From contig OX579634.1 of the NCBI GenBank assembly GCA_951230915.1, positions 16,518,725-16,582,724 on the forward strand: a stretch of DNA of 64,000 nt, given 5' to 3'. The stretch is from Antitrichia curtipendula (Eukaryota > Streptophyta > Bryopsida > Hypnales > Leucodontaceae). Of the stretch, positions 36,449 to 46,488 are shown piece by piece. The notes beneath the pieces are model-generated. The model was not told the DNA's origin and ran no database searches. It saw only the letters and a program-made list of their open reading frames with translations. A program made the position numbers and the translations under genes. How positions within the stretch are numbered: the first letter of the stretch is position 1; every line of letters begins with the position of its first letter.

Positions 36449-37300
36449 TCGGGATGGCTTCGGTTGTCAAGGCAGTTCTGCTTCCGTGACCAAGAGGAAT
36501 CGATTTTTGTTTTCTCGAAACCAATTGAGTGGTCGGGTCTAGCTAGTGGCCGTGACCATGGCAGCAGCAGGTCAGAATTTTGTTTTCTCGAAATGAATTG
36601 ATTGGTCGGGTCTAGCTAGTGGCCGTGACCATGGCAGCAGCGGGTTAGGAATTTGTTTTCTCGAAACCAATTGACTGGTACTGTCATGGCAGTCGCTGTG
36701 ACCAAGACATCAGCGGGACTGAATTTTGTTTCTCGGGATGGATTCTTGTTGTCAAGGCAGTTTCTGCTTTTGTGACAAAGCGGGAAAGAATGTTGTTTTC
36801 CCGAAACCAATTGAATGGTCATGTCTAGGCAGTGGCTAAGTCCATGACAGCAGCGGGACTTATTTTTGTTTTCTCGAAACCAATTCACTGGTCGTGTCTA
36901 GGCAGAGGCTGTGTCCATGACAGTAGCGGGGAAGAATTTTGTTTTCTCGAAACCAATTGAGTGGTCTTGTCTAGGCAGTGGCTGTGTCCATGACAGTAGT
37001 GGGGAAGAATTTGGTTTTCTCGAGACCAATTGAGTGGTCGTGTCTAGGCAGTGGGTGTGTCCATGACGGTAGTGGCACAAAATTCTTCTCTGTCGGGATG
37101 GCTGGAGGCTGTCAAGGCAATTTCTGCTTCCATGACAGCAGTGGGACAGAATTTTCTCAAAACGAATTGAGTGGCACTGTCATGGCAGTCGCTGTGTCCA
37201 AGACAGCAGCGAGACAGAGCTTTTGTCTCTCGGGACCCCTTGTGGCTGTCAAGGCAGATTCTGCTTCCGTGACACAGTGGGACAGATTGATGGTTGCACT
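36440..37300. repeat. Tandem array of about 66-bp units, two interleaved types
   Basis: One type contains TTTTCTCGAAACCAATTGAG and GTCTAGGCAGTGGCTGTG; the other contains CTCGGGATGG and GTCAAGGCAGTTTCTGCTTC. Roughly a dozen units lie between the hairpins at 36325-36448 and 37306-37426, inside the cargo gene's first intron. Confidence 0.85.
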
Positions 37301-37305
37301 AGTCG

Positions 37306-37426
37306 GTCCCTCTCCGTGAACCAGAAAGAGGGGTAGCGTGAGCTACCCCACCAGACCCCCTTTGGACCCGACAAGGGTCTGCGGGGTAGCTCACGCTACC
37401 CCTCTTTCTGGTTCACGGAGAGGGAC
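37306..37426. repeat. Perfect hairpin with 44-bp arms
   Basis: Arms 37306-37349 and 37383-37426 are exact inverses. The inner end is GGGGTAGC-GTGA-GCTACCCC, and the 33-base loop has its own AGACCC/GGGTCT stem. No mismatch over 44 bp implies very recent origin, gene conversion or selection. Confidence 0.97.
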
Positions 37427-37746
37427 TGCCTTCTACAAGGCTGTTTCTTATAATCCTACGGGGTATCTCACCGGATTTCATCCAATTGGGCCATAACCCT
37501 TGCACAATCCCCACTCACTAGATAGAGTTAATACGCATTTGTTATCACATTACATTAAAATGATCATGCTTGTCTCGGGTGTTGAGCAACACCCGTATTG
37601 GATAGCTCACCATAGAGATTTAATCTCTGTGAGGGAAACACAGCTGACAATTTCAACACATCGTTTTTTGGTAAATCCGCATTGCTGCATCTTGTGAAAT
37701 CCATCCGTTTACTGTTCACTTTGCCATTAGAGCATGCAGTACGTGT

Positions 37747-37850
37747 CAGTGAACCAAAAGGAGGGGTAGCGTGAGCTACCCCCAAGACCTTCGTCGGGTC
37801 CGACGGGGGGTACGGGGATTACTCACGCTACTCCTCTTTTTGGTTCACTG
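37747..37850. repeat. Diverged copy of the 44-bp hairpin
   Basis: Arms 37747-37782 and 37814-37850 pair with a few mismatches and share GAACCAAAA, GGGGTAGCGTGAGCTACCCC and the outer CAGTGAACC with the hairpin at 37306. The loop carries TCGTCGGGTCCGACGGGG. Confidence 0.9.
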
Positions 37851-38040
37851 ACAGGGATTGTATGCTTGAAGGCCTTCAAAAAGTGTCGAGTTACTTTTAT
37901 TCTTCCTTTCTTGGTGATGGTCGAAGTGCTTCATCATCCAAGTTGCACGACCATAATTAAGTAATCAAGAGCACACTTTAAGAGAGTTAGCAATTATGGT
38001 TGAAGAATTGAAATGTAGAATCTCTCGTCGTCCCGATTTT

Positions 38041-38090
38041 GAGGGTAGCGTGAGCTACCCTCATGACCCCCGTCAGACCCGACGGGGGTC
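38041..38090. repeat. Two short hairpins of the same family
   Basis: GAGGGTAGC-GTGA-GCTACCCTC (38041-38062) and GACCCCCGTC-AGACCC-GACGGGGGTC (38065-38090). These are the core and loop modules of the larger hairpins, here without the outer arms. Confidence 0.85.
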
Positions 38091-38335
38091 GTAGAACTTG
38101 GTCGTTAAAGCATTCGAAGTAGACATTTCAAATCTGAAAGGGGTATGCTTTTCAAATGTCCATCTATGTTGAATCTAATATGCACTTGTCGTGAATATAA
38201 TCCTAATTGTATTTCTAAGAGTTTTAATTATGATTTTGAATTTCTCTTAAATCATTATTGTGTCCTCCTAATAAGCATTTTCATGTTACTAGTTTCTTGG
38301 TTTTATTGATACAGTTTACATTGTGTGTTGTTTAG

Positions 38336-38806
38336 ATGGAGGTAAATGAAGGTCCCAGAGGTCAGGGATCTTTATCCGATGCTGAGACTTTGACTGTGAC
38401 GGCCCTTGACATGGCAGGACCATCCTTACCATTGACTCCGATGGGTGCTAGCATTGAGGTGCCAGAGGAGTCCATTGCAAATGAGAATTTGGACTTCGTA
38501 AGCCTCGATGACATCTTGGATGCGTGTGACCGTGCCTGTGACTATGTGGAGCAGCCACATGAAAGCCATGTTAGTGGAGAGAGGACCCGAGAGAGGACCC
38601 GGAAGAGGAATCCCGTGTTCTCCTCTAGGAGCTCCAGCACGGAATATAGGTCTAGATGTCACTCTTCAGTCTCAGTTTCTAGTCCTCCTTTTCAGGAGTT
38701 TTGTGACTGTGCTTGCAGTCACAATTTGGGCAAGCACAATGTGGTTATTATTCACCTGAGTTCTGACTCAGATGATGATGTTGATGTTGATGTTGATTCC
38801 ATTTAG
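38336..38806 (+). pseudogene. Second exon of the cargo gene, ending in a stop; SIM-bearing
   Basis: Starts directly after an acceptor-like TTGTTTAG and is open for 156 codons. The region is Ser/Arg-rich in the middle and ends in a hydrophobic patch followed by Ser/Asp (VVIIHLSSDSDDDVDVD), a textbook SUMO-interaction motif layout. The last codon is TAG, immediately followed by GTGGAA; an ancestral CAG there would give a consensus CAG/GT donor in phase 0, joining exon 38975 in frame. The exon is phase 0/0, so skipping it also keeps the frame. Alternatively it is a short independent protein of 156 residues. I favour a decayed exon. Confidence 0.55.
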
Positions 38807-38974
38807 GTGGAATTCATATAATTTGTTAGTGATATCACTTGTACGTTTTGATTTTTTATCTGTGTTTCATTGACATCTGTCATATTTCATACGTGGACTA
38901 GCACAGCATATTCCATGCATTTCATTATGAATTGTCTGACTTTATGATTTTCGTGGACATCCATTATTTCGCAG

Positions 38975-41900
38975 ATGGAAGAGTCACCTATTAGTCGGAC
39001 CCAGGCTGAGAGACATACGGTGACACCACCTACTGATGATTTGACACAACCAGAGATTGGAGGTGACGATGGTGAGGATTTGGCTATGGATGTTGTGGAT
39101 GATGACGAGGAGGCCAAGGAATTGCTTGAGGATGAGCTTTGGAGATGGCAGAAGGTGGACTCGGTGTCCACCATTGCGAGTTTGAGGATGAAGCCAGAGA
39201 AACTCTCCCGACTGCGCATTCCACTATGCAGACTTGTGTCCATGCCAATGGTGAGGCCAACGCTTGCATCCGACCTCGTCAAACTAGAACAGGAGTTCAT
39301 CTTTGGGTACCGAGAAGGCGCAGCGGTGTTCTATGTGTCCATAACCAATGAGGCTGGTGAGAGCTCAGACTTCACGGAGGAGGAGATGAACGGATGGGAT
39401 ACATGGTGGAAGAAAGCGAACCTGGATTTCAAGAAATATCTTGAGTCGGTTCCAAAGCTTCTGTTCATGAAGAACTTGAAGTTCTTCGTCTGCGATGGGA
39501 ATCATCGCCTTCAAGCTTGGATGAATCACATTTCCAGGCTACATACGGCGAACCCGCTATTTCACTTTGCAGTTGACAGTATTATCTTGGATACGAAGGG
39601 GAGAACCGAATTGGTCATGCAGGTGATGCATGATGTGAACAAGTAAGCATTATTGCTTCTTATGTTGTATATATATCCTCTATTGATCTATTATTTAGGA
39701 GTATGTGTTATTACGTACATGATTCACGTCACTAAACTTTTACATTCCATTTCAGATCAACAGAGGACTCTCACGTGAAGTCCAATCTTGTGCACACTCT
39801 TCACTGCGTGCAGAAGTACGGTCTTCTCTCTTTGGAGCGATTTAAGGAGATGTTAAGGCCTTCGGAGAGGCAACGGAGTGTTGCCCAGGCCGCGGGGAGG
39901 AAGACGTGGTATTCTATGCCCGTGGAAGTGTTTACGACATTTCTATTCCGGGTGAGCTTCTCTGATGGTCTGGGATCTAATATTGAGTACTTCCACCTTG
40001 AACTTCTTTACGATAGTGGCCTTTATTTGTTGAAATGGTTGTTGATAACATGTATTTGCAGCAAGAGATTGCACAGGCATCGGATGCTGCAGTGCGAAAA
40101 TACAACGAGGGCACACCGATTGAGGAGAAATCGGTAGAGGGAGTTGCGAATGCCATGAGATTGGGAGCGAAGGAGAGAGCCTCAAAATTGCAGGTGAAAA
40201 TGGAGAAGTTGATTGCGGTTGCAAACCTAGCTCATGGTCCCGGATTTCTAGAGGAGGTGAGAAGTAATTGCTAACCATCAATGTTAACAGTTCTTGTAAT
40301 TGGATTTTATGTTCGGTTGTTCACTTGAGAAGTTTCGATTTCGCAGATTGAGAAGCAGTGGACCACAAATGAGGTCCCCGAAATGACCCTGGAGAAGCTA
40401 CAGATGATTGCAACTTGCAATACAACGGCAGCACAGAAGTTGAAACTTCTGAAGTGGTGGAATTCCTCCATGCCCTCTCGAGATGCGAGACGGTTCCCAA
40501 CAAAGCCTGTTTCAGAGGAGAAACTGTTTCCATTCCTCAACAAGTTTGTCTGGTGGGCGGGGGTAAGTTCATTTATGAGTTTTTATTAAACTATTAGCAT
40601 ATCTGGATTGATTTTTTAATTGATTTGGTTTGCCATTTTCAGTACTTATTTACTTCCAAGGCACTCATATGGAACTTATTTATTGTTGATGCCACAGATT
40701 GAGAATGGTGTGTCGGAGTATTTCGAAAATATTGCCAAGAAAGACAACCTCCAGGTCAACATGGCAACCCCGCTTGAGCCAGAGACACTCGCCGAGTACA
40801 TTGAAGGGTGGAGGAGGAAAATTTGGGATCACAGGTTTGGTCCCATGATGAAGGGAGCAAATGCATTCAAGAAGTCAGACTCCTTCTCGAGTTATGACGG
40901 ATCAAAGCTTGCTATTCAACGAGTTATTTTCCGGTATGACTTTCACAGCCTACATATTCCTCTTACTTTGATCAATGCGAGTGTCACACTAGCAATATGT
41001 TCTAGGTATATGTGACTATTCTCTAATATAGTATCCACATACGTATTTCTTAATTACATGAAGTCGAAAATATATAGAGGGATGACTGGATATTATAATC
41101 CTTTATAATTTAATGTAGGTTGAGTTCCAACTGTATTCTTCATCTCATGCTTATGTAGCAGTATTAAAATGGGAATGGGAATGACTATTTGTTCGGCATG
41201 CCTAATGTTCTGTCTTTGTTTGTGTTTATTGCAGTTACTTGAAGCATGAGCTTCTAGTTAAAGCCGCAATCGCTCGGGAGGATCTTCCTCCGTTCTTGTC
41301 TACTTGGCTGGACCGCAGTTCCGAAGAGTGCATGTACACCCAAAGCCAGCTTCGGACGTTTACGACAGCTCATCTGACAGGAGGAGGGTGGTATTTGGAT
41401 TGTCACGTAACATTCACTCATCCTCTGGAGGCAGACCTTCGGAAGTCACTTGATGGAATTGGAGTGATTGACTTGGAGGTTGCAGAGTTCGCTGACCTCA
41501 GTGACCAAAAGAGGAGGAGGGCCATTGCGAGGAGGATTACTTCAGACAAGAAGAAAGAGACAACTCTGGAAGACATCATAGCAAACAGGGAGAAGAAAGA
41601 GGCGGACCGCTTGGCAAAGTTGGCTGAGAAAGAGAAGGAGGCGGAGTTGGAGGGGAAGGGAAAGAGCAAAGGAAAGAAGAAGGTGGATGGAGGTGGCGAA
41701 GTGCCTGCAACTTCAACGGTGGACCAGGGCTCGGCTATGCAAGCTGGATCTGGTAGACGGCTGAAGAGGAAGGCGGTATTGTCTGAGGTGACGACGGACT
41801 TGGTCACGCAAGGGACGGATGTCATTGTGATTGGTGATGACGCTGAGGTCAACTCCGAGGAGTTGATCTTGAACATCTCCATTGTGGATGTCATGGATAA

Positions 41901-43469
41901 CGTGGATGCAGAAACGGCGACATGCTACAGTGAGGTCATGGAGTTCATTAAGAAGGTAAGGTATTAGTATTTCAAATTTTGTAATTCGGTATTGCAATGA
42001 TGAACTTGAACACTGTATACTTGTACAATTATTGATTGATTATTCATTCATTAATTAGAGGAAATTTGTTTTGTAGTCATCGGCAGGAAAAGCACGCACT
42101 CACGGCGGCATTGTGAGCCGTGCGCCACTAGTGGATCTTATTTTTTTCGACTGCCAAGAGAATTTGCCCGTGCCGGATGTCTCATTTCTAGCGAATGCAG
42201 TGCCTACATGGAACTCAGACTCGGAGTACGATGACATTCAGCAGGCATTTCTTTTTGCAGAGGACCATTTGCAAGACCATGGCTGCATGGTAGTATTCCA
42301 CTCGTACTGCGCAGATTCAAAAGGCGTCATTAAGGGTTTATGTGTCACATACCCGACGCTGGTGGTGAAGAAAGAGTGGCTGGGCATTAACCGTGTGCAC
42401 TTGACCTCCCCATTGGATGAAAGCACTACGGTATGATTTTTGAATTAATGCTCATTTGGTAAGTATTTGGCATTAGTGATGAAACTTCTTAATTTCTGAC
42501 AATTTTTTGGTTTTCGTGATTGCAGACTCTGAAGTTTGGAATCACCCTTTTGGTGAAGGACCTTGGGGCAAATGGAAAATCGAAATTCTCTTACATGCGC
42601 ACAAAGTCTATGCAGAAGGCGAAAGTAGACCTCGCAAGGGACGACATGCTCATTAACTACACGACGGAGGAGACCATGTTGATGAACGAGAAAATACCAT
42701 GGCGGGGGGCTCACGAGAAGGACCCTAGATTCTTTCAGTTCTTGATAGAAGGGACTACCAGTGAAGGAGATTTAGTGGTTGACTGCACAGCATCGACTGG
42801 TAAGTTTTGAATTCAATGATGTTGTAGTTCATTTGTTTATCATATTGTCGAATCATATCATTTACATGATTTCGAATCATTTCATTTACATTCTTCATTG
42901 CAGGTGCATCCATTACAACTTGTCGCGGCACAGGCCGCCACATTGTGGCTTTGGAGGAGGACAAAGATATTTTTAACGTCCTCCTTTTGCCCATGAAGAA
43001 GAGCACTCCGGTTGTAGTGACAGCGGAAGTGACAGAACCGCCAGCACCGGTTGAGGCCTCCCAAGATCCGGACGCCATGACAGTGGTGCCCCAGAAGTTT
43101 GCTCGGAAGAATAGAGCCAGTAAGTAAGTTCTTCATTTATAAATATTTTGTGAATGCATGGTGCTTTTTTCTCTATGAGTCTAACATTGTGTCATTTGTG
43201 TTTGCAGTTGTGAGGGATTGATGCCGACAGTTTCTTTGTTGAAGAAACGTAGACTTCTCATTAGTCCAGAGAAGTCTTTTCATCTTCCGGTGTATGCCGA
43301 GAAGATGGCATTGTCATTTGCGGATTTAGGTTGCTCAATTCCAAAGCCCCGTAAACCTTCTTACGCTAGAAATGTTTTAGAGTTTATTGATGGATCAGCA
43401 TCTGAGGGTAGAGAGACATTAGATTCATCTACGAACGAGGATTCTAAGACTGAGTCCACTGCCACTTAG
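38975..43469 (+). CDS. ParB/Srx-like domain fused to beta-class DNA methyltransferase-like fold
   Basis: Ten exons, all GT-AG and in phase: 38975-39642, 39756-39951, 40062-40256, 40347-40562, 40698-40933, 41235-41955, 42077-42430, 42526-42799, 42904-43123, 43208-43469; total 3342 nt, 1113 residues. Residues 60-215 resemble a ParB/sulfiredoxin-type domain with the signature DGNHR at 174-178. A Lys/Glu-rich segment and a SUMO-interaction-like VIVIGDDAE precede residues 745-975, which follow the beta-class N4/N6 methyltransferase order: motif IV position (DLIFFDCQE, 764-772), a central HGCMVVFHSYC strand, KKEW, then a motif I-like VVDCTASTGAS (946-956) and GRHIVALEED. The catalytic D/N-P-P-Y is replaced by DCQE and the first glycine of motif I by Ser, so enzyme activity is doubtful. 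The donor at 43124 gives this C-terminus; one at 43120 would end the protein at 43221. Bacterial and phage proteins with this two-domain layout are known. Function in the transposon is unknown. Confidence 0.75.
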
Positions 43470-43712
43470 ACTCATGAGATTGACATATCTTATGAGTTGA
43501 ACTATTGTGTATTGATTTTCATTATGATTGGATTTGTGTGTTTTATGGCTACATTTTGGACGTCATTTCTATCCTTTTATTCTTCTGGAATGCGTGATTT
43601 CAATTCAATTGATATGAATTAGTGATTGACATAACTAAATTGAAAAAGATTTCTAAGTAACATAAACTTCCAATATTTTCACTCACATTTATGAGAATTT
43701 CTAATTACCTAC
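43470..43712. other. 3' flank of the cargo gene
   Basis: AT-rich sequence between the stop codon and the right terminal repeat, probably 3' UTR and terminator; no further ORF was seen. Confidence 0.45.
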
Positions 43713-43806
43713 GTCCACGGTCATAGGGCCCGGCAGAAAAATTTCTCCGAAATAAATTCCCACTCACAGGCTCACAGGCTCACAGGCTCACATGCTAGCA
43801 ACCCTG
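43713..43806 (-). repeat. MULE right terminal inverted repeat region
   Basis: Contains CCACGGTCATAGG (43715-43727) and three tandem GCTCACAG units ending GCTCACATGCTAGCAACCCTG at 43806, the inverse of the left terminus. The units match the TGTGAGC repeats at the left end. Confidence 0.75.
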
Positions 43807-43816
43807 GCTACACAAG
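43807..43816. repeat. MULE target-site duplication, right
   Basis: GCTACACAAG, exact copy of 29208-29217. Confidence 0.85.
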
Positions 43817-44278
43817 AGAGGCATCCTTAGCAATAAGATTGTCCTGAAAGCATTGTTTGCAAATATTAACATATATTGTATAATGCATCTAATAAGAATA
43901 GTTTTGAAACTTTTTTATAGAAAAGTTATGCAGCATTGTCATTTATACTACATATCATTTGTGCCACATTTTTGTATTTTTATTACAAACTCTCATACAA
44001 TTTAAAAATAAATATTTTATTTTATATAACCAAAGATATGCCCCCCTCCCCTTATGCTATACTTACGTGATAAAAATATCAAGGATTTCATTTAAAATAT
44101 TAATGTTTGTAACATATCGATTCACTCTATTAATAATAAATGTGCAATATGTTCATAAAATTGCAAAACTAATTGATGTTCCCATCAATAGAAATTTAAG
44201 AAATATGAGGTGCTTATAACTTACAAAGTATGTTTTAAAAGTTCAAAATTTTTAAAATAGGTTCATTTCATAATTGAA
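43817..44278. other. AT-rich DNA between the MULE and the duplication
   Basis: Continues the pre-insertion host sequence of 29207. I see no gene or clear repeat. Confidence 0.4.
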
Positions 44279-45459
44279 AACAATCAAGCATAGGTGATTT
44301 ACAAGAAAATTTCATTATTTAGAAATTTGATTTAAAAAATACAAAATCTGCAATGAATATAGATCATAAGCCTAAAAAAACTCAAATTGTTGAAAAAATC
44401 TAGAACATGGGTAAAAATAACAACTTTTGTGCTTCATTTTAGCAACTCAAACTAGGAACCAAAAACATCAAACCTAAAATAGGATTTGAAGTACTTTACC
44501 AAAGAAGACAAGTAATTAGGGACAATGAATAATCTTAGAGGTACTACAATTATAGGATAAAAGAAACATATCATTTTTCTTTAGAAGCTTTTAATATTTT
44601 CAAAAATGGTCCCATTTACTTTATAGTTTATTTGCAACTATCTCCTTTTTTTGTCTACTTTTTTACTTTTCTACTTTTGAAGGACAATTTTTTTTTTAAA
44701 TTCATTATTTTTTGCTTCACAAATTGGAATGGTGTGAAACTGCTTTGCAAACACCTCTCCATATGGTATCACGTACAAACCATGTTGCCGCCGCAGTCGT
44801 AGAGGTGCAAAGTACCACCACAAAACAAAACAAATCAAACACCAAAAGAATAGAGTATTATGCATTGTATTTGTTACTGCAATTGTAAGAACTTTTTTAT
44901 ATATAATGCCTTCAAAATTTTGCCTATGTTTTATTCTGTTGATATTGAATCCATATAACAAGCACAACAAAATCAATAGATTCTTCATTTTTTATTTTTG
45001 TAATTTTTGTAATATTTATGAACTATTTGAAATTAATTTTATATCTTGAAATGAACCAAAATCAAGCAAGGTATACATCCCTTTTTAGGAAGAAAATTTA
45101 GTTTGAAATCCATATTTTTATTTAATTGTAATTTTTTTCCTTTGAATATAAAATTTATATTTATATTCACAATAAATGAACTAGACATCTTTTATTGGTT
45201 TAGTTTATCTACTTTAATTGATAAAATTTTACAATGTAATTGAATATAAGAGGGTTATAATTTTGTTTTGAATTTGGTATTGATTGTAATATTAATACGA
45301 GACCTTAAAAAATACTATAAATAATAAAGTCATGATAGTATGAAAAAAAAAAATTTAAATACCATAATGATGTTTAAGTTTTGTGAGTGCAAATTCAAGG
45401 AAAGATTGCATTTTTTTTAATGGTTCTATATTTTAAAGTACACTACTTGTTATAATTTG

Positions 45460-46407
45460 TTAACCCCTAAAGCACTAAACTGCATTTTTTGGCAACATAG
45501 ATATTTTGGGTAGCTTACTACGAATGGAGTTTTTGAATTTTTTCTTTGAAATTTTCACACAATATGTACCCAAGGAGTAGCTTTAAGGCCCAACAATTTT
45601 CATAACTTTTGACTACATGGTTAAAAAGTTATGCTATGATTGTTGTTTTCATAGCTCGGTGAGTAGTTCGGGCAGAAAAAAAAACTTCTTGAAAATTCAC
45701 TTTTTCTTAAAACTAAAACTTGAAATTGGTTCTCTAGATCTTTATATACATGGAAAGCTTTGAATAATTCCATTTGGATTAATGAGATAAAAGTTATGGG
45801 AGTTTAAGTTAGCGAGTAGTTTGCGGGTAGTTGTGGAATCTCTACTTTAAGATAAAACTTTGAAGCCCTTTATTTAATTCACTTTTAAATATTTTTGGAA
45901 AGAAACAAAATCAATAGGTGTAGATTGTATATTACAACATTACAACCATTGGGATTGGGATTTATCAATTCCATGAATAAATTGTTAACAATTTAGTGTT
46001 TTGAATCATTTTCTACTTCTTTCTACTTACTATTTTTCCTATATGTTGTACAATTCTAAATGATCTGAAAATTTTCAAGCATGTTGCTAGCTTGCCTTCA
46101 AGAATTAATCCAAAGAGTAACCAACATTTCGGGCATTTTTCATACTCATTTGACCATCTAAAGTGCAGCTGCCCGGTTTTTGCAGTTCCCAATTTTATTC
46201 TTTTTCCATTTCAAATGCAAATATCTTGCAATCTACATGGTGGAAATTCCTAAAAATTTTCCCACATGTTCTCAAACTAGTTTCCTACAAGATCCTATGG
46301 TTACATGTGCTCAAAAAAGTTTTAAGAAAAAAAATTGGTACTTGTCCTAGAAATTGCAGTTTTGGAGCGTTTTGGTAAAAACATAGTCAAAAATCTTTAG
46401 GGGTTAA
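45460..46407. mobile_element. TTAA-flanked element, ends A and B
   Basis: Starts TTAACCCCTAAAG and ends CTTTAGGGGTTAA. The left 380 bases match the left arm of the palindrome at 24523 (GGCAACATAG, AAGGAGTAGCTTTAAGGCCC); the right 400 bases match the right part of 16901-17812 (AATGCAAATATCTTGCAATCTA). The left copy of the duplication shows the empty site TTTGTTAATAGG near 1867. No ORF of note. Confidence 0.8.
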
Positions 46408-46488
46408 TATGCATGGATCTATATGCATGGATCTTTAAGGCTTTTACTTGCTCTTCATACATATATCATGATTTATGATATTTTCATT

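Larger units (their letters stand above)
29218..43806. mobile_element. Large Mutator-like (MULE) transposon with methyltransferase-like cargo
   Basis: The boundaries are a perfect 10-bp direct repeat plus inverted termini. Read inward, the left end starts CAACGACGCTAGCGTGTGAGC and the right end CAGGGTTGCTAGCATGTGAGC (15 of 21 matching), each followed by further TGTGAGC copies, then a shared inverted motif CCTATGACCGYGG at 29391-29403 and 43715-43727. Inside are two divergent genes: a SWIM-type transposase (minus, 30194-33949, broken) and a ParB/methyltransferase-like gene (plus, ending 43469). They are separated by a promoter and intron region rich in tandem repeats and hairpins. At 14.6 kb it is far larger than typical MULEs. 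The transposase lesions imply it depends on a related copy to move. The class is assigned from the duplication length, the SWIM finger and the DDE-like residues. Confidence 0.85.

Noticed and set aside
36221..36601. Overlapping ORFs through the hairpin
   Set aside because: Created by the GC-rich inverted repeat; the peptide reads almost the same on both strands, as expected for a palindrome.
36325..38090. Array of hairpins considered as a CRISPR-like or tRNA cluster
   Set aside because: Spacing and unit size are irregular, the genome is nuclear plant DNA, and no cloverleaf can be drawn; foldback repeats explain it better.
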